Shown piece after piece: positions 45,513 through 54,532 of a DNA stretch of 64,000 nucleotides. Location of the stretch: positions 1,918,185 to 1,982,184 of the forward strand of contig NZ_JH660660.1 of the NCBI RefSeq assembly GCF_000262545.1. The letters run 5' to 3'. The notes under the pieces were generated by a model. That model ran no database searches. It was given only the letters and a program-made list of their open reading frames with translations, and was not told the DNA's origin. The DNA comes from Prevotella bivia DSM 20514 (lineage in GTDB: Bacteria > Bacteroidota > Bacteroidia > Bacteroidales > Bacteroidaceae). The position numbers and the translations under genes were made by a program. Within the stretch, counting starts at the first letter, position 1, and each line of letters opens with the position of its first letter.

Positions 45513-47402
45513 ATGGAGAAAAACATTCACGAGGATTGTGGAGTTGCAGCTATCCGACTACTCAAACCTTTAGAGTATTATCAAAAAAAGTATGGCACAT
45601 GGATGTATGCGTTAAATAAGCTTTATCTTATGATGGAGAAGCAGCATAACCGTGGGCAAGAAGGGGCAGGCATTGCTTCTGTGAAGCTTTCATCTCTTCC
45701 TGGCAACGAATATATGTTTAGAGAGAGAGCTGAAGGCAAAAATGCGGTGATTGATATTTTCTCTAATGTGCATAAGCACTATAAAAAAAATACCCCAGAA
45801 CAATTAAGCGATATTTCTTTTATAGAAAAGAATGCGCCTTTTGCTGGTGAGTTGTATATGGGGCATCTTCGATATTCTACTACGGGTAAGAGTGGTCTGT
45901 CTTATGTTCATCCTTTTCTTCGCAGAAACAATTGGAAAGCTAAGAACTTGAGTATGTGTGGAAACTTCAATATGACGAATATTGAAGAAGTATTCAAAAT
46001 GCTTACAGCTCAAGGGCAATGTCCACGTCTCTATAGCGATACATATATACTTCTTGAGCTTATGGGGCATCGGCTAGATAGAGAGGTTGAACGCAACTTT
46101 GTTCAAGCTAAAGCCAAAGGATTAGAAGGGCAAGACATTACAGATTATATTGAAGAACACATTCAAATAAGCAATGTCCTTAAAACAACGATGGAGCATT
46201 TCGATGGGGGATATGTTATTTGTGGAATGACAGGGTCTGGAGAAATGTTCTCCATTCGTGATCCTTGGGGTATCCGTCCTGCTTTTTATTATAAGAATGA
46301 CGAAATTGTAGTACTTGCTAGTGAGCGTCCCGTTCTTCAAACCACTTTTGATCTTGAATGTGATGATATTCAAGAACTTATGCCTGGTCAAGCCTTGATA
46401 GTAAATAGGAAAGGGGAGTGTTCTCTTCAACAGATCCTTGAGCCAAAGAAAAGTGCAGCATGCTCTTTTGAACGTATCTATTTCTCTCGTGGATCAGATA
46501 GAGACATCTATAATGAGCGTGAAAAGCTTGGTCAGCAACTTGCTCCTAAAGTATTAGAGAAAGTAGGTTATGATTACGAACATACTGTTCTCTCTTACAT
46601 TCCCAATACAGCAGAAGTGGCTTTCTATGGTTTGCTCCATGGCTGTAAGCAATGGCTTAACCAAGAAAAAGCCAAGCAATTGGCTAATATGAAGCCATAC
46701 GCACCTTTAGAGGACTATATAAAGATAGTAAATCAAGATATACGTACCGAAAAAGTTGCATGGAAAGATATAAAACTACGTACCTTTATTACAGAGGGAA
46801 ACTCGCGTAATGATCTTGCTTCTCATGTATATGATGTAACTTATTCTTGTATTACTCCTTACGTTGATAGTTTAGTAGTGATAGACGATTCTATCGTTCG
46901 TGGAACAACTCTCAGGGAAAGTATCCTTCGAATGCTCGATCGTATCCATCCTAAGAAGATAGTTATTGTATCTAGTGCCCCTCAAATACGTTATCCTGAC
47001 TTTTACGGTATTGATATGCCTAATTTAGAAGAGTTTTGTGTTTTCCGTGCCACAATAGAGTTAATCAAAGAGCAAGGTAAGGAGCAATTGCTAAAAGAGG
47101 TGTATGATGCTTGTAAGATAGAGGCAAGTAAGGAACTTACAAACGAAATACATAACCCAGTGCGTGCTATCTATGCTCCATTTACAGTGGAAGAGATCAA
47201 TCAAAAGATAGTAGAAATGCTTCGTCCAGAAGGAATGATAACTCCTGTAGAACTTGTATTCCAAAGTATCGAAGGATTGCACGAAGCCATTCCTAATCAC
47301 AAAGGTGATTGGTATTTTACAGGAAATTATCCAACAACTGGGGGTATGCGCTTAGTTAATCAATCGTTTATTAAGTTTTATGAGAGGAATTTCTCTAAGT
47401 AG
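45513..47402 (+). CDS. long amidophosphoribosyltransferase-like protein (PurF family)
   Basis: 629 residues, longer than the usual PurF of about 470-510. N-terminal Ntn glutaminase with nucleophile Cys9 after the short propeptide MEKNIHED (sequence DCGVAAI), then RGQEGAGIAS and GHLRYSTTG. The phosphoribosyltransferase motif VVIDDSIVRGTT is intact, followed by SSAPQIRYPDFYGIDM. The ends have extra segments: one of about 80 residues in the middle (WLNQEKAKQ to TEGNSRND) and about 60 at the C-terminus. It probably makes phosphoribosylamine for purines, or a related amide transfer. 51 bp before carA. Confidence 0.85.
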   Translation: MEKNIHEDCGVAAIRLLKPLEYYQKKYGTWMYALNKLYLMMEKQHNRGQEGAGIASVKLSSLPGNEYMFRERAEGKNAVIDIFSNVHKHYKKNTPEQLSDISFIEKNAPFAGELYMGHLRYSTTGKSGLSYVHPFLRRNNWKAKNLSMCGNFNMTNIEEVFKMLTAQGQCPRLYSDTYILLELMGHRLDREVERNFVQAKAKGLEGQDITDYIEEHIQISNVLKTTMEHFDGGYVICGMTGSGEMFSIRDPWGIRPAFYYKNDEIVVLASERPVLQTTFDLECDDIQELMPGQALIVNRKGECSLQQILEPKKSAACSFERIYFSRGSDRDIYNEREKLGQQLAPKVLEKVGYDYEHTVLSYIPNTAEVAFYGLLHGCKQWLNQEKAKQLANMKPYAPLEDYIKIVNQDIRTEKVAWKDIKLRTFITEGNSRNDLASHVYDVTYSCITPYVDSLVVIDDSIVRGTTLRESILRMLDRIHPKKIVIVSSAPQIRYPDFYGIDMPNLEEFCVFRATIELIKEQGKEQLLKEVYDACKIEASKELTNEIHNPVRAIYAPFTVEEINQKIVEMLRPEGMITPVELVFQSIEGLHEAIPNHKGDWYFTGNYPTTGGMRLVNQSFIKFYERNFSK

Positions 47403-47452
47403 AAGAATAACAAATTATAGAACCAACATCAATATATACATATATTACAATA

Positions 47453-48529
47453 ATGAGGAAAGTAACTTTAGTTTTAGGTGATGGATCCAAGTTTCATGGG
47501 CAATCATTTGGGTATGAGGCTCCTATAGCTGGCGAAGTAGTCTTTAACACTGCAATGATGGGGTATCCTGAGAGTCTTACCGATCCATCTTATGCTGGTC
47601 AGTTATTAACAATGACCTTCCCACTTGTTGGCAATTATGGTGTGCCAGCCTTCTCTATCGAGAAAAATGGTTTACCTACTTTTATGGAAAGCGATAAGAT
47701 ATACGCATCAGCTCTAATCGTTGCTAATTATAGTGAGCAACCTTCCCATTGGAACTCTTCGGAAAGTCTTTCTGAATGGTTAAAGCGCGAAAAAACCCCC
47801 GGTATAACAGGTATTGATACTCGTGAGCTAACTAAAGTTCTTCGCGAGCATGGTGTTATGATGGGTAAAATTCTTTTTGATGACGAACCTAACAATATTC
47901 CTGAAGCCGATTATGAAGGTGTCAATTTCGTTGATCGTGTTTCAACGAAAGAAATCATTCGTTACAACGAAGGAGCTGGTAAGAAAGTAATCTTAGTGGA
48001 TTGTGGCGTGAAAGCTAATATTATCAGAAGCCTTATTCAAAGAGGAGTAGAAGTAATACGCGTACCTTGGAACTATGACTATTCTTCAATGGAGTATGAT
48101 GGACTTTTTCTTGGAAACGGTCCCGGCGATCCTGATATGTGTAACGATGCCGTTGAAATTATTCGTAAACATATCAATAATAGCACAAAACCTATATGTG
48201 GTATCTGTATGGGTAATCAATTATTGTCAAAAGCAGCAGGTGCTACGATCTATAAACTAAAGTATGGACATCGTGGGCATAATCAGCCTGTGCGCTTGGT
48301 AGGCACTAATAAGTGCTATATCACTTCACAAAATCATGGTTACGCTGTTGATGCTTCTACTCTTGATGAAGATTGGGAAGAGCTTTTTGTAAATATGAAC
48401 GATGGTAGTAATGAAGGTATTCGCCATAAGACGAACCATTGGTTTACTGCCCAGTTCCATCCAGAAGCCTGTTCGGGCCCTGTAGATACTTATTTTATGT
48501 TTGATAAATTTGTAGAAACTTTAAAGTAA
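47453..48529 (+). CDS. carA: carbamoyl-phosphate synthase small subunit
   Basis: Glutaminase subunit that feeds ammonia to CarB for pyrimidine and arginine synthesis. 358 residues. N-terminal domain begins KVTLVLGDGSKFHGQSFGY. The class I glutaminase part has the catalytic Cys in ICGICMGNQLLS and the His/Glu pair in AQFHPEA. Its TAA overlaps the carB ATG by one base, so the two are translationally coupled. Confidence 0.97.
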   Translation: MRKVTLVLGDGSKFHGQSFGYEAPIAGEVVFNTAMMGYPESLTDPSYAGQLLTMTFPLVGNYGVPAFSIEKNGLPTFMESDKIYASALIVANYSEQPSHWNSSESLSEWLKREKTPGITGIDTRELTKVLREHGVMMGKILFDDEPNNIPEADYEGVNFVDRVSTKEIIRYNEGAGKKVILVDCGVKANIIRSLIQRGVEVIRVPWNYDYSSMEYDGLFLGNGPGDPDMCNDAVEIIRKHINNSTKPICGICMGNQLLSKAAGATIYKLKYGHRGHNQPVRLVGTNKCYITSQNHGYAVDASTLDEDWEELFVNMNDGSNEGIRHKTNHWFTAQFHPEACSGPVDTYFMFDKFVETLK

Positions 48530-51500
48530 TGAAAGACGAATCAATAAAGAAAGTCCTGCTACTTGGTTCAGGCGCATTAAAGATAGGAGAAGCTGGCGAA
48601 TTTGATTATTCTGGATCACAAGCCCTAAAAGCATTACGTGAAGAAGGTATTTCTACGGTACTTATCAATCCTAATATTGCCACAGTTCAAACCTCTGAAG
48701 GAGTTGCCGATCAGATATATTATCTACCAGTTCAACCTTATTTTGTTGAGCGTGTTATAGAAAAGGAAAAACCAGACGGTATTCTTCTTTCTTTTGGTGG
48801 GCAGACTGCTCTTAACTGTGGTGTAAAACTTGAGCAATCAGGTATTCTTAAAAAGCATAATGTACGCGTGTTAGGAACTCCTGTTGCTGCTATTATGAAT
48901 ACAGAAGATCGTGAGCTTTTTGTAGAACGTCTTGATGAAATAGAGGTTAAAACTATCAAGAGCGAGGCTTGTGAAAATATAGAGCAAGCTCGTATAGCAG
49001 CAAAAGATCTAGGTTATCCTATCATTGTTCGTGCAGCATACGCTCTAGGTGGGCTTGGTAGTGGTTTTGCTGATAATGAAGAAGAACTCAACAAGCTATG
49101 TGAAAAGGCTTTTGCTTTCTCTCCACAGGTGTTAGTTGAGAAGAGTTTGAAAGGTTGGAAAGAGATTGAATACGAAGTTGTACGCGACCGTTATGATAAC
49201 TGTATTACAGTTTGTAATATGGAAAACTTCGACCCACTTGGTATTCACACAGGCGAATCAATCGTTGTAGCTCCATCACAAACACTCACCAACACAGAAT
49301 ATCATAAACTTCGTGCTTTATCTATAAAAATTGTGCGCCACATCGGTATTGTTGGCGAGTGTAACGTGCAATATGCTTTTGATCCAGAGAGCGAAGACTA
49401 TCGGGTTATTGAGGTTAATGCACGCCTTTCTCGTTCGTCTGCTCTTGCAAGTAAAGCCACTGGTTATCCTTTAGCTTTTGTTGCAGCTAAGCTTGGTATG
49501 GGCTATGGCTTATTTGAATTAAAGAACTCGGTAACTAAAACCACGTCTGCTTTTTTTGAACCAGCTCTTGATTATGTCGTTTGTAAAATTCCACGTTGGG
49601 ACTTGAGCAAATTCCGTGGAGTTGATAAAGAACTAGGTTCAAGTATGAAGTCGGTAGGCGAGGTTATGTCTATTGGTCGTAACTTTGAAGAAGCCATACA
49701 GAAGGGTCTCCGTATGATAGGTCAGGGCATGCATGGTTTTGTTGAGAATAAAGAGTTGCAGATTGATGATCTTGATGCAGCGCTTCATGAGCCTACAGAT
49801 AAGCGTGTCTTTGTTATTTCTAAGGCTTTTCATAAAGGTTATACGGTTGATCAAATACATGAGCTTACCAAAATTGATAAATGGTTTCTCTACAAGTTGA
49901 AGCATATCATAGATATTGATGAGCAGCTAAAGAAGTGTAATATTAATACGCTTGAGCGAGATCTCTTATTAGAAGCTAAGCAAAATGGCTTTACCGATTT
50001 CCAAGTGGCTCGTGCTATTGGGCTAGAAGATGTGGAAATAAATATGCACAAAGCAATGATGCTTGTGCGTCGTTATCGTAAGAATTTAGGTATTCTTCCT
50101 GTAGTAAAGCAGATTGATACATTGGCAGCTGAATATCCTGCTCACACTAATTACCTATATGTAACCTATTCTGGTGTAGCTTCAGATATTACTTTTGATG
50201 ATAATCGTAAGAGTATCATTGTGCTTGGGTCTGGTGCTTATCGTATCGGTAGTTCGGTAGAGTTCGATTGGTGTGGCGTGCAAGCACTCAATACTATTCG
50301 AAAGCAAGGCTATCGCTCTATTATGATCAATTACAACCCAGAGACGGTATCTACTGATTATGATATGTGTGATCGTCTTTATTTCGATGAACTTACCTTT
50401 GAACGTGTGATGGATATTATTGATGCAGAAACTCCATACGGAGTTATTGTTTCAACGGGTGGTCAGATCCCTAACAACCTTGCTATGTATCTTGACGAGG
50501 AGAATGTACCTATTCTTGGAACTTCTGCGCATGATATTGACAATGCAGAAGACCGTGCTAAGTTCTCATCAATGCTCACCAATAATGGTATTAATCAGCC
50601 TGAATGGAGTGCATTAACAAGTATGGACGATATTCAATCCTTTGTTGATCGGGTAGGCTTCCCTGTTTTGGTTCGCCCATCTTATGTACTCTCTGGAGCA
50701 GCCATGAACATTTGTTCTAATAAAGAAGAACTTGTACGTTTCCTTCAGTTGGCTGCTAATGTAAGCGAGGATCACCCTGTAGTGGTAAGCAAATTTATTG
50801 AGAATGCAAAAGAAATCGAAATGGATGCAGTAGCTAAAGATGGTGAAATACTTGCCTATGCAATTTCTGAGCATATTGAATTTGCAGGTGTTCACTCTGG
50901 TGATGCTACCATTCAGTTCCCTCCACAAAAGCTTTATGTGGAAACGATGCGTCGTATTAAGCGTGTGAGCCGTCAAATTGCTAAAGCTCTCCATATTAAT
51001 GGTCCTTTCAATATTCAGTTTATGGCACGCGATAATGATATTCTCGTTATTGAGTGTAATTTACGTGCAAGCCGTTCTTTCCCATTTGTAAGTAAGGTTT
51101 TAAAGATCAATTTGATAGATCTAGCTACTAAAGTAATGCTCGGACTTCCTGTAGAGAAGCCACACAAAAATCTCTTCGACCTTGATTACGTTGGTATTAA
51201 GGCATCGCAATTCTCGTTTAATCGTTTGCAAAAAGCCGATCCTGTCTTAGGTGTTGATATGAGTTCTACGGGTGAAGTAGGATGTATAGGAGAGGATACT
51301 TCAACAGCACTCCTCAAGAGTATGCTTTCCGTTGGTCATCGTATACCAGAGAAGACAGTTTTGCTCTCTACTGGTGGAGCTAAGCAGAAAGCAGAAATGC
51401 TTGATGCTGCTAAGATGTTGATCGAACATGGATATGAACTTTATGCTACTAGTGGCACTTCAAAGTACCTTACAGAGAATGGTATTTCAAATACTCTTGT

Positions 51501-51753
51501 TTATTGGCCATCTGATGAAGGATTACAACCACAAGCGCTCAACCTGTTGCATGAGAAGAAGATAGATATGGTAGTGAACATTCCTAAGGATCTTACTCCA
51601 CGTGAGCTAACTAATGGTTATAAGATCCGTCGTGCAGCTATTGATCTTAATATTCCTCTTATTACTAATAGCCGCCTTGCAAGTGCCTTTATTCAAGCCT
51701 TTTGTACTGTTAAGCTAGAGGATATTGACATCAAGGCGTGGGGAGAATATTAA
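48529..51753 (+). CDS. carB: carbamoyl-phosphate synthase large subunit
   Basis: 1074 residues, normal length. Two homologous halves each with an ATP-grasp domain: the first (about 1-400) contains VLLLGSGALKIGEAGEFDYSG, the second (about 550-930) VLGSGAYRIGSSVEFDW. A C-terminal allosteric domain from about 930 contains GYELYATSGTSKYL. It makes carbamoyl phosphate from bicarbonate, ammonia and two ATP. Coupled to carA by a one-base overlap. Confidence 0.97.
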   Translation: MKDESIKKVLLLGSGALKIGEAGEFDYSGSQALKALREEGISTVLINPNIATVQTSEGVADQIYYLPVQPYFVERVIEKEKPDGILLSFGGQTALNCGVKLEQSGILKKHNVRVLGTPVAAIMNTEDRELFVERLDEIEVKTIKSEACENIEQARIAAKDLGYPIIVRAAYALGGLGSGFADNEEELNKLCEKAFAFSPQVLVEKSLKGWKEIEYEVVRDRYDNCITVCNMENFDPLGIHTGESIVVAPSQTLTNTEYHKLRALSIKIVRHIGIVGECNVQYAFDPESEDYRVIEVNARLSRSSALASKATGYPLAFVAAKLGMGYGLFELKNSVTKTTSAFFEPALDYVVCKIPRWDLSKFRGVDKELGSSMKSVGEVMSIGRNFEEAIQKGLRMIGQGMHGFVENKELQIDDLDAALHEPTDKRVFVISKAFHKGYTVDQIHELTKIDKWFLYKLKHIIDIDEQLKKCNINTLERDLLLEAKQNGFTDFQVARAIGLEDVEINMHKAMMLVRRYRKNLGILPVVKQIDTLAAEYPAHTNYLYVTYSGVASDITFDDNRKSIIVLGSGAYRIGSSVEFDWCGVQALNTIRKQGYRSIMINYNPETVSTDYDMCDRLYFDELTFERVMDIIDAETPYGVIVSTGGQIPNNLAMYLDEENVPILGTSAHDIDNAEDRAKFSSMLTNNGINQPEWSALTSMDDIQSFVDRVGFPVLVRPSYVLSGAAMNICSNKEELVRFLQLAANVSEDHPVVVSKFIENAKEIEMDAVAKDGEILAYAISEHIEFAGVHSGDATIQFPPQKLYVETMRRIKRVSRQIAKALHINGPFNIQFMARDNDILVIECNLRASRSFPFVSKVLKINLIDLATKVMLGLPVEKPHKNLFDLDYVGIKASQFSFNRLQKADPVLGVDMSSTGEVGCIGEDTSTALLKSMLSVGHRIPEKTVLLSTGGAKQKAEMLDAAKMLIEHGYELYATSGTSKYLTENGISNTLVYWPSDEGLQPQALNLLHEKKIDMVVNIPKDLTPRELTNGYKIRRAAIDLNIPLITNSRLASAFIQAFCTVKLEDIDIKAWGEY

Positions 51754-51759
51754 TTTAGT

Positions 51760-52317
51760 ATGAAGCATATTTTATACATTTTCCTCCTTGTAAGTATTAT
51801 GTTTTCTGCTTGTGGGGTTCATTCCTCAAAGGGCGATCATTATGATACAACGAGGGTAGATACGATGGTAGCTATTAATCTTGATAGTGTGAAAGTGCAA
51901 GATGGAACAGTTGTTAGTGATTGGCAGTATTCTACCGATTCTGTCATCGCCAAACTTTCTAGTATACCGCAGAAAAAATCGAATATCACTCCTAATAACC
52001 ATCTATTTGTACGTGTGGCATATCGTAACCATCGCCTCGATAATCTTTGTCTTATTCTTGGTGATGGCGAACGTTTTGCTGGTAATAGTTATGACACTAC
52101 CAATGTTATTAAGTTTTATGCTCATGGTAAAATGTTAGGCAAGTTTACCTATAAGCCAGGAATTTCTAAACAAACCGACTCAGCTTTTATTGACAATGCT
52201 TCCGCATTTCTTTCTTGTATTAAGGAAAATCGCTCATTCAAACTTGAGACAACTACTTTTACTAGTGGAAAGCTGGTATATGAATTTAATATGCTTCGCG
52301 AGTTAAAGGTAAAATAA
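51760..52317 (+). CDS. DUF4738-like lipoprotein
   Basis: 185 residues, 7 bp after carB. Signal peptide with lipobox MFSAC at about residue 18, then a beta-rich domain including YRNHRLDNLCLILGDGERF and GKFTYKPGIS. I associate it with DUF4738 from memory of Bacteroidota annotations. Function unknown. The short spacing suggests co-transcription with carAB but no link in function is known. Confidence 0.75.
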   Translation: MKHILYIFLLVSIMFSACGVHSSKGDHYDTTRVDTMVAINLDSVKVQDGTVVSDWQYSTDSVIAKLSSIPQKKSNITPNNHLFVRVAYRNHRLDNLCLILGDGERFAGNSYDTTNVIKFYAHGKMLGKFTYKPGISKQTDSAFIDNASAFLSCIKENRSFKLETTTFTSGKLVYEFNMLRELKVK

Positions 52318-52353
52318 ATCATTAAGAACACTTATTGGTCTAAAATAATTGCC

Positions 52354-52397
52354 AAAGCTGTGTATCACGAGTCCTTAGGACACTGATACATAGCTTT
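52354..52397 (+). terminator. possible terminator after the DUF4738-like gene
   Basis: AAAGCT-G-TGTATC ... GATACA-T-AGCTTT, paired arms of 13 bases with one mismatch, then CTCTATTT. Confidence 0.6.
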
Positions 52398-52464
52398 CTC
52401 TATTTAAAATCTGTAAAACTCACATTACTCAGATAATAAATAGAAAGCACTTTATATGAAAATG

Positions 52465-52515
52465 AATACGATGCGTTCGATAAGTTATTATTTACTTCAT
52501 CGAACGTATCGTATT
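52465..52515. terminator. bidirectional terminator before the 52522 gene end
   Basis: AATACGATGCGTTCGAT / ATCGAACGTATCGTATT: 17-base arms with one internal mismatch and a 17-base loop, immediately after the stop of the minus-strand gene. It likely serves that gene. Confidence 0.75.
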
Positions 52516-52521
52516 TATTGC

Positions 52522-53982
52522 TTAATAATCGTGATCGTGATAATAATGTCTTCGGTGGTTGCGTGCTATGAAGTCTATATTATGCGTAAAAATCTCATTA
52601 CCTAACTTGCATGGCATATTATAGCTAATATCACCATCTTGCAACATGTTGTTTTCTAAAAGGTAATTTAATAATTCAGGATGCGTAGACTCTATATTAA
52701 TAACTGCATTCATAGTCTCTGTTCGCATCTGACGATCATCACATTTTTTGTAGTAAGGATTGTCTTTACATTTAATTGCATGAATTATATCAGGAGCAAA
52801 TATTATTCCTGCTTTCTGTGAGATAAATCCAACTTGTGAACAAGATGGTAGTTGATGCGCTATTTGATTTATATTTGTATTAGGTGTAATCTTGTGCAAC
52901 CAATCTTTGAGTTGATCAATATTTTCGAAGAAAGCTATTCGTTTTCCTTTTGTACGCTTCATGAAATGTGGATAATTATGTTTATAGGATGCAGCGAGTT
53001 GCTGCTTATGCTCACAATTCTTTCTGTATTGGTTATGATCTGACTCATACATAAATCCATTGATCTCCCAATTGTTATCACCATATAGAACAAGAGAAGT
53101 GGTTACATATAGGTCTTTGTGATTAAGAGTTGGAAAATTATTCTTCAACTTGTATTCTTTTCCTAGTGAGTCTTTTAATATTGCAAATTCTGTATTGATT
53201 TCTTTTATTAAGAATATATCCTGTTGACAGTATTTCAGTTTTTTCAGTTTACTAGCTTCGCTGTCCATACTATGATCATAGTACATTTCTGCTAGCCAAA
53301 TATGCGGTGGTAGCGACAGCGGTCCTATCTCTGTCGTTATTGAGAACATTGTTTCTACGTAATAGAAAGTTTCGTTCTTTGAAATTCTTTTATTGAATAA
53401 ATTATATAAATCGCTATATCTGTCATTTGCAAGTGGTGAACAAAGCAGATATGATCGACGAAGCCAAAATAGTATCTTTTTGAGTTTGAAGTAATCATTG
53501 GCTGTGTCCTTGTCGTAAATGAAGTCATATAAACTCTTATTTATCTCTATTTCATCATCATCTTCAAGAATACGTATGATACTTGCAGTAGTATCATCAT
53601 CAATAGCGAGGGGATTAAGAAATTTATCTTGGAAATATCTTGATAACACCATCCATATCAGTAGTTTTACTTCATCTGCATTGACATCCTCCTTGTCTAA
53701 TACTGCTAAATTATCAACGAAGGGAAGTGGATATCCATACATCTTTAAATGCTTTTCTACAAAAGTATTCCATAGTCCGATGTTGGACATCTTATCCTCA
53801 TAGTAAATAGCTATATTGATAGCAATTTCTTTTTTTAACTTATCAGTATCAGGTGATTTAAACTCCATTTCTTTTACGAGAAGCTCATGTATGCGGTTTG
53901 CCACATTTACATACATCGGACATGGCTGTAGACCTATTGGGTAATAAGGCGCAAAATCATTTGAAAAAATAGTTCGTTTCAT
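52522..53982 (-). CDS. DUF3843-like protein of unknown function
   Basis: 486 residues, soluble, no signal peptide or membrane segment. It is helix-rich with many charged and aromatic residues and ends with a histidine-tyrosine tail, NHRRHYYHDHDY. I relate it to DUF3843 (Bacteroidota) with moderate confidence. No motif gives a reaction. It faces away from the regulator pair at 54533. Between them lie a hairpin and the second 22-bp repeat array. Confidence 0.7.
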   Translation of the reverse strand: MKRTIFSNDFAPYYPIGLQPCPMYVNVANRIHELLVKEMEFKSPDTDKLKKEIAINIAIYYEDKMSNIGLWNTFVEKHLKMYGYPLPFVDNLAVLDKEDVNADEVKLLIWMVLSRYFQDKFLNPLAIDDDTTASIIRILEDDDEIEINKSLYDFIYDKDTANDYFKLKKILFWLRRSYLLCSPLANDRYSDLYNLFNKRISKNETFYYVETMFSITTEIGPLSLPPHIWLAEMYYDHSMDSEASKLKKLKYCQQDIFLIKEINTEFAILKDSLGKEYKLKNNFPTLNHKDLYVTTSLVLYGDNNWEINGFMYESDHNQYRKNCEHKQQLAASYKHNYPHFMKRTKGKRIAFFENIDQLKDWLHKITPNTNINQIAHQLPSCSQVGFISQKAGIIFAPDIIHAIKCKDNPYYKKCDDRQMRTETMNAVINIESTHPELLNYLLENNMLQDGDISYNMPCKLGNEIFTHNIDFIARNHRRHYYHDHDY

Positions 53983-54532
53983 TGCTTATATATTAAAAAA
54001 CTTTCGTAAAGATACATCATTTGCTTGGATATTGCAAAAGTATTTTTTTAAAGCAAGTTGATGAGCGCACGATAGGGACAATAAATGTAAAGAAAGATCA
54101 TAGCTATATAGGTGGAATTTGCATTACGTTGAACAAACTATGATCTTTATAATCACAAAAGGTTATCTTTTACGGTACAAAAGGTAACCTTTTAGTGAGT
54201 AAAACATAACCTTTTGAGCCGTAAAAGGTCATGTTTTGTTTTAGCATTTGTATATGGCTGAAAAATAGGCACTTATATATTTTGTTTTATCTGCTTTTGC
54301 GAGGCTCCTTCTTGCAATATAAATGAGAATAGTTGTCATTTTTTTTCTAAATATACTGAAATACTATGTACACATGCTCATAGACCGAAATAATGGAGCC
54401 ACGATATTCGATTTATCGTTTTTATATTGATTAGTAATGCGATTTGTTGTATAAATACCTTACTTGTATGTTGTATAAATGGCTTTTTTTTTGTTACTTT
54501 GTAACTTAAACTTTAAGCAGGTAGAAAAATAA
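53983..54532. other. repeat-rich intergenic region between divergent genes
   Basis: About 550 bp without a gene. From left to right: an inverted repeat AAAGATCATAG / CTATGATCTTT (54093-54103 and 54138-54148), the 22-bp repeat array (54157-54244), a direct 12-base repeat TGTTGTATAAAT (54445-54456 and 54469-54480) and a near-consensus -7 box TTACTTTG (54494-54501). It probably controls both genes. Confidence 0.65.
54157..54244. repeat. 22-bp periodic near-palindromic repeat, array 2 (4 units)
   Basis: Four consecutive 22-bp units at 54157, 54179, 54201 and 54223. Each starts with AAAA. Cores are AAAAGGTTATCTTTT, AAAAGGTAACCTTTT, AAAACATAACCTTTT and AAAAGGTCATGTTTT, separated by 7-base spacers that differ. 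The unit before 54157 is recognisable but poorer. The period and core match array 1 at 13178-13265. Confidence 0.85.

Noticed and set aside
54157..54244. The 22-bp array as a CRISPR
   Set aside because: Spacers are only about 7 bases, the units vary, and no cas gene is near.
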